A stretch of DNA of 64,000 nt. It comes from Natrialba aegyptia DSM 13077 (GTDB taxonomy: Archaea; Halobacteriota; Halobacteria; Halobacteriales; Natrialbaceae). Positions within the stretch are counted from its first letter, which is position 1, and each line of letters begins with the position of its first letter. The stretch spans positions 318,703 through 382,702 of the forward strand of contig NZ_AOIP01000031.1 of the NCBI RefSeq assembly GCF_000337535.1. Direction: 5' to 3'. The notes beneath the pieces are model-generated. The model worked only from the letters and a program-made list of their open reading frames with translations, did not search any database and was not told the origin of the DNA. Shown piece by piece: positions 7,589 to 15,564 of this stretch. Made by a program: the position numbers and the translations under genes.

Positions 7589-8760
7589 TCTTTCTCCTTT
7601 TCAGCCCGACCGCGTGCCATCAGGAAGACGGCAACGTACTCTGGGAGTGACTGGTCACCCTCGGAGACCGTAAAGCTATCTCCTCCGAGTTCGACCGTCC
7701 CGCCGTCGGTGACGTCGACGGCGATCTCCTGGCCCACGAACGTCTCGGGGACGGCGTCGACCAGCGGGTCGAACGCGTCGAGTTCATCGCGCTGGAGGCG
7801 AACCGTTTGCAGTCCGCTGCCGCCGTGGAGCGTGCCGGGCAGTCGGATGAGGCGGTTCGTGTCGGTCGTCACCGGTTCGTCGATCGGGGCGTTGTCCCGT
7901 TCGACGGCTTTCGAGGCGAATCGCTCCGCCAACTGCGCGACGGCGGTGTGGACGGTGACGTTGCCCGATTCGAGTTGCTCGCGGTTGTTCCGGGCGGCGT
8001 TTATCGTCGCCTGTGCCTTCCCCTCGCCGATACCGTCGAACTCCTGGAGGCGCTCGAGTGCGGCGTCTGCTTCGAGTTCGAGGAGGTCGTCGACAAAGGC
8101 CATGAAGTGATCGTGAGTTCGCTTTCCCCAGCCGCCCTCGACGCGGAGCGTTCGTCGCTCCGTCGGCGTCTTTCGACCGAGTCCGGCGACGGTTTCGGTT
8201 TCGATCAGTTCGTCGAAGTCGAGGCCGATCCCGCGAACGTAGTCGACGATTTCGCGGCGGTGCTCCCGGTCGAGGTGGCGGACGTTGTCGTCGCGGACGT
8301 GGACGTGGTAGCCGCGACCGCCCGAAAAGACGAGTTCCAGTTCTTCGAAGCCAAAGTCGTTTTCGAGAAAGTCGAGGAGCCGAAACAGGGCGTCCTTACA
8401 CGTCGCGAGCATCTCGGCGTAGGTGTCCTCTCCGAGGGTGACGTTCGGCAGGTGGTCCGCGTCGAGGTCGAAGACGAGATCGGCGGACTGCCAGTCTTTC
8501 TCGCTCATCGAACTCGCGCTCGGATCGCGAAAGCGGCCCGCGGAGAAGTAGACGTGTCGCGGGCGCTTGCGGACGAGGAACTCGGAGAGGTCGCCGAGTT
8601 CGAGCAGTGATCGGTGGCGGACCATCGTCGTGCCGGGGCTTTCGGTCCAGGGGATAAAGCCCCACTCGCGTTCGTTCGCGGCGGGCGGTGGCGTTAGCTC
8701 CGTCCGTCGATAGTAGTCTCGAAATCGCCCCCGAAGATAGGCCCTCGTTCGCTCCTCCAT
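7585..8760 (-). CDS. priS: DNA primase small (catalytic) subunit
   Basis: 391 aa. The catalytic acidic motif DLDAD is at residues 98-102, and the second conserved motif SGGRGYHVHV is around 146-155. The N-terminal SAGRFRDP segment matches the haloarchaeal PriS pattern. It synthesises primers with PriL at the fork. It is first in a two-gene operon with GINS, an arrangement that couples helicase and primase. Start at ATG 8760; an upstream in-frame extension is not supported. Confidence 0.94.
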   Translation of the reverse strand: MEERTRAYLRGRFRDYYRRTELTPPPAANEREWGFIPWTESPGTTMVRHRSLLELGDLSEFLVRKRPRHVYFSAGRFRDPSASSMSEKDWQSADLVFDLDADHLPNVTLGEDTYAEMLATCKDALFRLLDFLENDFGFEELELVFSGGRGYHVHVRDDNVRHLDREHRREIVDYVRGIGLDFDELIETETVAGLGRKTPTERRTLRVEGGWGKRTHDHFMAFVDDLLELEADAALERLQEFDGIGEGKAQATINAARNNREQLESGNVTVHTAVAQLAERFASKAVERDNAPIDEPVTTDTNRLIRLPGTLHGGSGLQTVRLQRDELDAFDPLVDAVPETFVGQEIAVDVTDGGTVELGGDSFTVSEGDQSLPEYVAVFLMARGRAEKEKE

Positions 8761-8838
8761 GCGCTTGCGCTACTCGTCGTGGCGCGGGTATAATTGTATT
8801 GGACTGTCCGTGCGGGTGACCGTCGGTCCCAGACCACA

Positions 8839-9315
8839 CTACCGGCGCATCAGGTCGGAGATCCGGTCCGCGATCCCGTCGCCGGAGCCGAGTTTCAGGT
8901 AGTAGGCGTCGCCGCTGTCCTCGTAGTAGTTGTCGATCCGACGTTTGATCTCGAAGCCGAGATGCTCGTAGAACTGCAGGGCGTTCTCGTTGCTCGTCCG
9001 GGCGTGACAGGTGATCGTCTCGTGGTCGTCGGCAACCCGGGCAACGAGGCGTTTTCCAAGGCCCTCTCCGCGGTGGGCCGGCGAAACTGCAAGAAAGAGA
9101 ATGTAGCCGTCGCGCCGAACGGCGGCAAAACCGACGAGTTCGTTGTCGAGGACGTAGCAGTGAACGGTCGATCGGCGGTAGGCGTCAGTAAAGAAATCCC
9201 GCCGCTGCTTGAGGACGTCCTCCTGCTGGTTGATCTGCTCTTTGAGCTGCCAGGCCTGCTCGACGAACTCGTCGTTCCCTGGCGTAACGACGCGCCTGTC
9301 GATGTTGACGCTCAC
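8839..9315 (-). CDS. GNAT-family N-acetyltransferase (RimI-like)
   Basis: 158 aa from GTG 9315. Motif A of the acetyl-CoA fold is seen as AVSPAHRGEGLGKRLVARV, and the C-terminal ENALQFYEHLGFEIKRR is the typical N-acetyltransferase finish. I chose the GTG because an AATATAAT box (9340-9347) lies the expected ~27 bp upstream; a longer ATG frame (to 9399) would start upstream of that promoter. Substrate unknown; it could be a protein N-terminus or a small molecule. Confidence 0.85.
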   Translation of the reverse strand: MSVNIDRRVVTPGNDEFVEQAWQLKEQINQQEDVLKQRRDFFTDAYRRSTVHCYVLDNELVGFAAVRRDGYILFLAVSPAHRGEGLGKRLVARVADDHETITCHARTSNENALQFYEHLGFEIKRRIDNYYEDSGDAYYLKLGSGDGIADRISDLMRR

Positions 9316-9339
9316 TACCACTGCCTTACATCGTCGCCA

Positions 9340-9347
9340 ATATAATT
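9340..9347 (-). promoter_or_regulatory. TATA box of the GNAT gene
   Basis: AATATAAT on the plus strand (ATTATATT read on the minus strand) is centred about 28 bp upstream of GTG 9315. It fits a leaderless transcript and fixes the start of the acetyltransferase. Confidence 0.6.
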
Positions 9348-9547
9348 CCACCGGCAACGAGGTCCCCGACCGAGATACTGTCGACCGGGTGACTATCAAT
9401 CGCAGTACTGCGGGCTACTGCAGGACCCGCCGCGGACAACGGGGGTTCGAGGCCGACCGCTCGCTGACTCTCGTCCGAAAGTACCGGTGCTACGTCGGCG
9501 GAAGCGACGGACATACGACGGTGGTACGCAAACGTCGAGACGAGACG

Positions 9548-10009
9548 ATGGGCTTCGAACTGCGCGATCACACTGCCGACGTTGCGGTCGCGGCGACGGG
9601 TGGGTCACTCGAAGCGGTCTTCGCCGCCGTCGCCGACGGCCTGGCGGCCTGCTCGACTGACGAGATCCCCGACGCAGGCGAGCGGTTTTCGCTCACCGTC
9701 GCCGCCGAGAGCCGCGAGGCACTGCTGTTCGACTACCTCGACGAACTCATCTATCTGCGGGACGTGCGCGCCGAACTCCCGGTCGACCACCGCGTCGAGT
9801 CGATCACCGGGCCGAGAGTCGAGGCAGCCGACAGCGACGCCGATGGCGACGATCCGACAGCCGATCCTCCGTGGGAATTGACCGCAACCGCCCGCGGCGT
9901 CCCGCTTACTGAACTCGACGCCCGGGAGGTGAAAGCCGTCACCTACTCCGAGATGCGACTCGAGAACGTCGCCGACGGGTGGGAGGCGTACGTCGTCTTC
10001 GACATTTGA
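9548..10009 (+). CDS. Archease, RtcB cofactor
   Basis: 153 aa from ATG 9548. Typical start MGFELRDHTADVAVAATG (Asp and His metal ligands in DHTAD), the FDYLDELIYLRD segment around residue 60, and the C-terminal KAVTYSEMRLEN are archease hallmarks. Archease activates RtcB by promoting guanylylation and multiple turnover. The rtcB gene follows 75 bp downstream on the same strand, a well-known pairing. An Asp-rich loop (about 95-108) is a halophilic insertion. Confidence 0.93.
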   Translation: MGFELRDHTADVAVAATGGSLEAVFAAVADGLAACSTDEIPDAGERFSLTVAAESREALLFDYLDELIYLRDVRAELPVDHRVESITGPRVEAADSDADGDDPTADPPWELTATARGVPLTELDAREVKAVTYSEMRLENVADGWEAYVVFDI

Positions 10010-10084
10010 TCACACGGGTCGAGACTCGCATACCGAGCAACTCGAGAGACGAACACCTTTCATCGTCGGGGTCCGACTTCGCGT

Positions 10085-11551
10085 ATGAGCAACACCACGT
10101 TCGAGGCCGGCGACATCACGCTCGAGCAGGTGCGCGAGTTCGTCTGGGAGATCCCTCAGGAGGGAGATATGCGCGCGCCCGCGAGAGTGCTCGCGAGCGA
10201 AGCCCTCCTCGAGGAGATTCGGGAGGACAAGACGCTCGAGCAGATCACGAACACGACTCACCTGCCGGGGATCACGAACTACGCGATTTGCATGCCCGAC
10301 GGTCACCAGGGCTACGGGTTCCCGGTCGGTGGGGTCGGTGCACTCGACGCCGAGAACGGCTGTATTTCGCCGGGAGCGGTCGGCTACGACATCAATTGCG
10401 GCGTCAGGATGATGCGGACGAATCTGACCTACGACGAACTTCAGGGACGGGAAGAAGAACTCGTCGACTCCCTCTTTGCGAACATCCCGTCGGGGCTCGG
10501 CGGCGGCGGCGTCGTCGAAGCCGGCGTCGACACCGTCGAGGAGATACTCGAACGGGGCGTCGACTGGGCGCTCGAGAACGGTCACGCCGTCGAGGACGAC
10601 CTGCTCCACTGCGAGGACGAGGGAATGCGTGAGGGCGCGGACCCGGGGAAGGTGAGCCAGAAGGCCAAAGACCGCGGGAAGAACCAGATCGGTTCGCTCG
10701 GCTCGGGCAACCACTTCCTCGAAGTCCAGCGCGTCACGGACGTCTTCGACGACGAGGTGGGTGAGGCCTACGGCCTTGAAACGGACCAGATCGTCGTCCT
10801 GATCCACTGCGGTTCGCGCGGCTTGGGCCACCAGACCTGCAACGACTACCTCCGGAAGATCGAGCAGCAACACCAGGGACTGCTGAATCAGTTGCCGGAC
10901 AAAGAACTCGCGGCCGCACCCGCCGGCTCCCAACTCGCCGAAGACTACTACGGCGCGATGAACGCCGCGATCAACTTCGCGTGGGTCAACCGCCAACTCA
11001 TCATGCACCGCACGCGGCGGGTCTTCGAGCGCGTCTTCGACCGCTCGTGGGAGGCCATGGACATGCACCTGCTGTACGACGTAGCCCACAACATCGCGAA
11101 GAAGGAAACGCACACCGTGGGGGGAGACGAACGCGAACTCTACGTCCACCGGAAGGGTGCCACGCGGGCGTTCCCCGCCGGCCACCCCGAAGTGCCCGCC
11201 GCGTATCGCGATGTCGGTCAGCCCGTCATCATCCCCGGCAGCATGGGAGCCGGCAGCTACGTCCTTCGAGGCGGCGAACACTCGATGGACCTCACCTTCG
11301 GCTCCACGGCCCACGGTGCGGGACGGCTGATGAGCCGTACCCAGGCCAAAAACGAGTTCTGGGGCGGCGACGTACAGGACGAACTCGAGGACCAGCAACA
11401 GATCTACGTGAAGGCCCAGTCCGGCGCGACGGTTGCCGAGGAAGCACCCGGCGTCTACAAGGACGTCGACGAGGTGGTTCGCGTCTCGGACGCGTTGGGT
11501 ATCGGCGACAAGGTGGCGCGGACGTTCCCGGTGTGTAACATCAAGGGGTAA
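10085..11551 (+). CDS. rtcB: RNA-splicing ligase RtcB
   Basis: 488 aa, normal length with no intein. Family motifs: MPDGHQGYGFPVGGVGA (about 70-86), YDINCGVRMM with the metal-binding Cys105, GSLGSGNHFLEVQ, IHCGSRGLGHQ, and AHGAGRLMSR, where the His is the guanylate acceptor. It joins the 3'-phosphate and 5'-OH ends made by tRNA splicing endonuclease, using GTP and Mn2+. It lies directly behind archease. Confidence 0.97.
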   Translation: MSNTTFEAGDITLEQVREFVWEIPQEGDMRAPARVLASEALLEEIREDKTLEQITNTTHLPGITNYAICMPDGHQGYGFPVGGVGALDAENGCISPGAVGYDINCGVRMMRTNLTYDELQGREEELVDSLFANIPSGLGGGGVVEAGVDTVEEILERGVDWALENGHAVEDDLLHCEDEGMREGADPGKVSQKAKDRGKNQIGSLGSGNHFLEVQRVTDVFDDEVGEAYGLETDQIVVLIHCGSRGLGHQTCNDYLRKIEQQHQGLLNQLPDKELAAAPAGSQLAEDYYGAMNAAINFAWVNRQLIMHRTRRVFERVFDRSWEAMDMHLLYDVAHNIAKKETHTVGGDERELYVHRKGATRAFPAGHPEVPAAYRDVGQPVIIPGSMGAGSYVLRGGEHSMDLTFGSTAHGAGRLMSRTQAKNEFWGGDVQDELEDQQQIYVKAQSGATVAEEAPGVYKDVDEVVRVSDALGIGDKVARTFPVCNIKG

Positions 11552-11580
11552 TAACCGACTTCGATCGGAGTTCGAGAGGC

Positions 11581-11811
11581 CTATTTCAGTCGGAACGGGT
11601 TCTCGTCGTCGTCCTCACTGGCATCCCCGCTCGTCTCTGCGGTCTCGCTCTCGTACGGCTTGCGGGCGGTGATCGTCACCGTCGCCTCGGGATTGTCCTC
11701 GTCGGACCAGGGGCTGTCGTAGGCCGAGAGTTCGAGATCGGTCACGTCCCAACCGGCGGCTTCGATGCGTTCGACGAGTTCGCGCTGGTCGGAGAGCATG
11801 TCGTCGTCCAT
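11581..11811 (-). CDS. Small conserved haloarchaeal protein, unknown function
   Basis: 76 aa: an N-terminal helix (DQRELVERIEAAGWDVTDLE), two short strands (EATVTITARKPYES) and an acidic disordered tail. It runs convergently with rtcB, with 29 bp between the stops. The compact alpha-beta part looks like a real fold, but I cannot name a function. Confidence 0.65.
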   Translation of the reverse strand: MDDDMLSDQRELVERIEAAGWDVTDLELSAYDSPWSDEDNPEATVTITARKPYESETAETSGDASEDDDENPFRLK

Positions 11812-11958
11812 GGTCGGTGTTCGTGCGGGGGCGGTGTAGGTTTTCGGCCGGCGGGGGTTTTTTCGGCTGGCAGGGTTCTCGGTCGACGGAATGGAGTGGT
11901 GGACGAGTCACCACGGCCGTCCGTCGGTGGAACTGGAACGAGGGCGTACGAGGTCGCG

Positions 11959-13527
11959 TTAGTCGTCGGTCTGTAACTCGTCGACGCGGCGGACGAGTTG
12001 GTCGATCGTTCGCTCCTGCTGGCTCGTCGCCTCGACGATTCGCTCCGTCGCCGTCTCGCTTCGCTCCGAGCGGTCCCGGACCGTCTCGATCGTCGAGGTG
12101 AGTTCTTCGACGCTAGCAGTCTGGTCGTCGATCACGCGGGCGACCTCCGAGATACCGTGGGCGGCCTCGTCGACGGAGTCGGCAATTGCCTCGAGTTCGG
12201 TGATGACGGCGTCGATCTGGGTTTCGGCGTGGTCGATCCGGTCGTGGGAGCGGGAGACGGCGTCGGTCGTCGCGGTGAACTGGGCCTGCAACTCGTCGAG
12301 GTTCGCCGTGATTTCCTCGGTGTGGTCCTGCGTCTCGTTGGCGAGGGTTTTGACGTGGTCCGCGACGACGGCGAATCCGTCGCCGCTGTCGCCGGCGCGC
12401 GCGGCTTCGATGTTGGCGTTGAGCGCGAGGAGGTTCGTCTCGTCGGCGACGTCCGAGATGACCTCGACGACGGAGCCGATGTCGTCCATCTTGGCCGTGA
12501 GTGCGTCGATGTTTGCGGCGAGTTCGTCGCCGATTTCGACGACGTCTTCGGTCGCCTCGCGTGCATCCGCGCCGGCATCGAGTCCGTGTTCGACGGCGTC
12601 TTTGGCGGCCTGGGCGGCGGTGTCGACCTCTTCTGCCTGGGCGGCGACTTCCTCCATGCCGGCCGCGAACGTCTGCATCTCGCTTGCGGAGTCCTCGAGT
12701 AAGCGATGCTGTTCGGCGACGTTGTCCGCGATATCGTCGGCGGCCGCGCTCGCGTCGTCGACGGAGGCTTGCAGCTCGGTCGCCTGTTCGCTCACGCGGC
12801 CGGTGAGCGTTTCGAGGCTGGCGGCCATCTCGTTGAGGTCGTCGACGACGGCCACGAGTTCGGAATCGAGCAACTGGAACGAGTCGCGTCGCCGTGCGCG
12901 GGCGGTGAGGTCGCCGTGGCTGATTTCGGTTGCGGTCGTCTGGAGTTCGCGGACGAGCGCCGTCGTGGCGTCGCGCTCGGCGACGATGTCGGTTCGGTCG
13001 ACGACGACTTCGATGACGCCGAGAAGGTCGCCGTCGCTTCCCCCGTCGGTGCCGTACAGCGGTGTCGCCGAGAAGTCGATGTGTTTCTCGTCGCCGTGGC
13101 GGTCGACCATGGTGCTGGTGTCGCCGTACCGGCGTTGCTCGGGGTCGCGCAGTTCGACGCCGAACCGTTCGTGGGCCCGCTCGGGGGCCTGTAACACCTT
13201 GTCCGCGAGCGTATCCCCCCGGCGGCCGTCAGGGTAGAACAGTTCCGACGCGTAGTCGTGGCCGAGCGCATCGGCTCGGTCGACGCCGGTCAACTCGGCC
13301 AGCGCCGCGTTCCACTCGACGACCGTTCCCTCGGCGTCCAGAATGAACGTGGGAATGCCGGTTCCATCGAACAGTTGCTGATAGCCGGCCCGGCGAATGA
13401 CCGGCGCAGCAGCGCCCTCGAACCCGCCGACGGACTCCTCCTCGCGGTCGTCTTCGGTCGGTCGATTGGAGACCCGTGTAGCTGTCGACTCGGCGTCTCG
13501 AGACTCGTCTGAAATCTTACTGTCCAT
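11959..13527 (-). CDS. Soluble methyl-accepting sensory transducer with PAS domain
   Basis: 522 aa with no membrane segment. Order: disordered acidic head, PAS domain (about 48-180, with IPTFILDAEGTVVEWN), HAMP-like helices (about 185-245), then a long coiled-coil MA signalling domain with the invariant hairpin tip DETNLLALNANIEAARAG and the CheW/CheA contact region. It would signal to the CheA/CheY pathway controlling the archaellum; the PAS domain suggests it senses an intracellular ligand, redox or oxygen state. No che genes are nearby. It resembles the cytoplasmic halobacterial transducers. Confidence 0.92.
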   Translation of the reverse strand: MDSKISDESRDAESTATRVSNRPTEDDREEESVGGFEGAAAPVIRRAGYQQLFDGTGIPTFILDAEGTVVEWNAALAELTGVDRADALGHDYASELFYPDGRRGDTLADKVLQAPERAHERFGVELRDPEQRRYGDTSTMVDRHGDEKHIDFSATPLYGTDGGSDGDLLGVIEVVVDRTDIVAERDATTALVRELQTTATEISHGDLTARARRRDSFQLLDSELVAVVDDLNEMAASLETLTGRVSEQATELQASVDDASAAADDIADNVAEQHRLLEDSASEMQTFAAGMEEVAAQAEEVDTAAQAAKDAVEHGLDAGADAREATEDVVEIGDELAANIDALTAKMDDIGSVVEVISDVADETNLLALNANIEAARAGDSGDGFAVVADHVKTLANETQDHTEEITANLDELQAQFTATTDAVSRSHDRIDHAETQIDAVITELEAIADSVDEAAHGISEVARVIDDQTASVEELTSTIETVRDRSERSETATERIVEATSQQERTIDQLVRRVDELQTDD

Positions 13528-13641
13528 TGGTCACTACCCGCACGGTTAGACGGAACGTAGTTAAAGTCGACGGCAACAGAATGTTTAGTTGACAGTATCG
13601 GGGTAATGGAAATCAGTTACTGGATGTCGAAATACCCGGCG

Positions 13642-13650
13642 CGTTTAAGC
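13642..13650 (+). promoter_or_regulatory. TATA-like box of moaA
   Basis: CGTTTAAGC is centred about 28 bp upstream of ATG 13674, consistent with a leaderless start. Confidence 0.45.
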
Positions 13651-13673
13651 GGATTCGACCACAACACAAAGCT

Positions 13674-14669
13674 ATGCTCACCGACGAGTTCGGGCGCGAG
13701 GTGACCGGGGTCCGCGTCTCGCTCACCGATCGGTGTAACTTCGACTGCGTCTACTGTCACAACGAGGGTCTCGGCGACACACGGGGGCCGATGGATCCGC
13801 AGGACGACGAGATGGAGACGGACGACATCGTTCGCTTTCTCGAGGTCGCCGCCGAGTTCGACGTCGATGCGGTCAAGTTCACCGGCGGCGAGCCGATGCT
13901 CCGACAGGACTTAGCCGAAATCATCGAGCGCACGCCCGACGGGATGGAGGTTTCGCTGACGACCAACGGGACGTTCCTCCCCGACCGCGCCGATGAACTC
14001 GTCGACGCGGGGCTCGATCGCGTCAACGTCTCGCAGGATGCGCTCGATCCCGAGGATTTCGCGGCCGTGACCCAGAGCGGGGCCTACGAACGAGTGCTCG
14101 AGGGGGTCGAGGCAGCGCTCGATGCGGGGCTGGACCCGGTCAAACTCAACATGGTCGTCTTCGAGCAGACGGCGGGGTACGTGCCGGAGATGGTCGACCA
14201 CGTCGCGCGAAACGACGGCCTGCAGCTCCAGTTGATCGAGTACATGCCCGAGTTGACCGGCCGACCCGAGTGGAACATCGACATCCAGCGCGTTCACGAC
14301 TGGCTCGCCGAGCAAGCCGTCGAGATCGAACATCGGGAGATGCACGATCGAAAGCGCTACTGGGTGAGTCACGACGAGGCTCCCGAATCCGGCCGCGGCA
14401 TGGTCGAAATCGTCGATCCCGTCGAGAATCCGACCTTCTGTGCGAACTGCCATCGCGTCCGCGTCACCCACGAAGGTTATCTCAAGGGCTGTCTCAACCG
14501 AAACGACGACCTCCGGTCGATGGGCGACATGACGAAACAAGAGATTCGCGAGACGTTCCGCGAAACCGTCGCGAACCGCGTCCCCTACTACGGCGAGTAC
14601 ATGGTGCAAAACGGCGACGGCGAGTGGGAAGTCAACGACGAGTACATCGAGGGCTACGCCGGCACCTGA
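13674..14669 (+). CDS. moaA: GTP 3',8-cyclase, molybdenum cofactor biosynthesis
   Basis: 331 aa. The radical-SAM cluster motif CxxxCxxC is at Cys21, Cys25 and Cys28 ([14 protein letters not shown]). The GGEP motif appears as FTGGEPMLR. The second C-terminal [4Fe-4S] site is seen in [20 protein letters not shown], the substrate-side cluster. It converts GTP to 3',8-cyclo-H2GTP with MoaC in the first step of molybdopterin synthesis. Single gene here; the rest of the pathway is outside the window. Confidence 0.95.
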   Translation: MLTDEFGREVTGVRVSLTDRCNFDCVYCHNEGLGDTRGPMDPQDDEMETDDIVRFLEVAAEFDVDAVKFTGGEPMLRQDLAEIIERTPDGMEVSLTTNGTFLPDRADELVDAGLDRVNVSQDALDPEDFAAVTQSGAYERVLEGVEAALDAGLDPVKLNMVVFEQTAGYVPEMVDHVARNDGLQLQLIEYMPELTGRPEWNIDIQRVHDWLAEQAVEIEHREMHDRKRYWVSHDEAPESGRGMVEIVDPVENPTFCANCHRVRVTHEGYLKGCLNRNDDLRSMGDMTKQEIRETFRETVANRVPYYGEYMVQNGDGEWEVNDEYIEGYAGT

Positions 14670-14784
14670 TCGTCACACTGCAGCGGAGTGATGTGACGAT
14701 GGCACTGACGGTGACACTGAACTCGTCTCCGCGACGGGAAATCCCTATTCTCTCACATCCCGATTCGTCCGGAGTGGCTACCAT

Positions 14785-15564
14785 CTACCGTGGCGGTCGC
14801 TTTTGCTTTCGTTTCCGACCGGGACTCCTGGATCGCTTCGTTCCGAGACTGACAATGATGAGCGTGACTGCGACCAGCAGCAGGACGATCGCCGAGGCTG
14901 GCAGGTTGCCCGTCCCGGCGGTGTACACCGCGTAGCCGATGGTTCCCGACAGCAGTCCGACCAGCAGGCTCGATCCGAGTTGGACGAGTTCGAGGCGGAT
15001 GGTCCGAGTGTCGCGGCCGAGTTGGGTGCCGAGTGTGAGCCCGCTGTGACCGAGATCCCAGGCGAGGACGGTCGCGACCGTGCCGACGACGAGGGGTTCG
15101 ACGAGGGGTGATCGGGCGCCGGCGACGATGAGGCCGACGAGGAGGACGAGTGCACCGATATCGATCGTCCGTGGGTGTGCCCAGTACAGTCCGGCGGCAA
15201 GGACGGCGACGCCGAGTGCGGTGACGCCGACGGCCGGGGTGGTGATGCCGGATGCGAGTGCGGCCATAACCGTTGTGACGAGTGCGGCGGCGAGCGCACA
15301 CCCGCTCGAGAACAGCGTCGGTTTGCGCGTGAGGGTGACGGGACCGGCCGCTCCATCGCGGTCGTAGTCCCGCGACTCGGCCCGGTCTTGATCTTGGCCC
15401 TGGTCCTCGTTCTGCACCTGCTTGCGCTCGCCGGGGCCCGTTGTTCCGTCGGCTGTCGCTCGGTGCCGTGGCTGTGACTGTGGCTCCGATTCCGCGCGGG
15501 GACCGGTTCCCCTGCTGGCGCGTCGCTCCTGTTCTCGACCGTTCTGTTCCGGTGGCGGCGTCAT
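14785..15564 (-). CDS. Multi-pass membrane protein, last gene of DUF58 operon (DUF7519-like)
   Basis: 259 aa. An Arg/Gln/Glu-rich head (about 1-80) is followed by about six short hydrophobic helices (for example FSSGCALAAALVTTVMAAL and IVLLLVAVTLIIVSL) and a basic tail. Its start overlaps the stop of the DUF58 gene by 4 bp, so the two are translationally coupled. Haloarchaea usually carry a membrane protein of this size at the end of DUF58 clusters; I assign the family from context and recollection only. Confidence 0.75.
   Translation of the reverse strand: MTPPPEQNGREQERRASRGTGPRAESEPQSQPRHRATADGTTGPGERKQVQNEDQGQDQDRAESRDYDRDGAAGPVTLTRKPTLFSSGCALAAALVTTVMAALASGITTPAVGVTALGVAVLAAGLYWAHPRTIDIGALVLLVGLIVAGARSPLVEPLVVGTVATVLAWDLGHSGLTLGTQLGRDTRTIRLELVQLGSSLLVGLLSGTIGYAVYTAGTGNLPASAIVLLLVAVTLIIVSLGTKRSRSPGRKRKQKRPPR

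Noticed and set aside
9209..9547. N-terminal extension of archease
   Set aside because: The extension overlaps the GNAT gene and its promoter and lacks homology; ATG 9548 gives the standard archease start.
10010..11398. Long minus-strand frame opposite rtcB
   Set aside because: High-GC haloarchaeal genes produce long antisense frames; rtcB on the plus strand is unmistakable.
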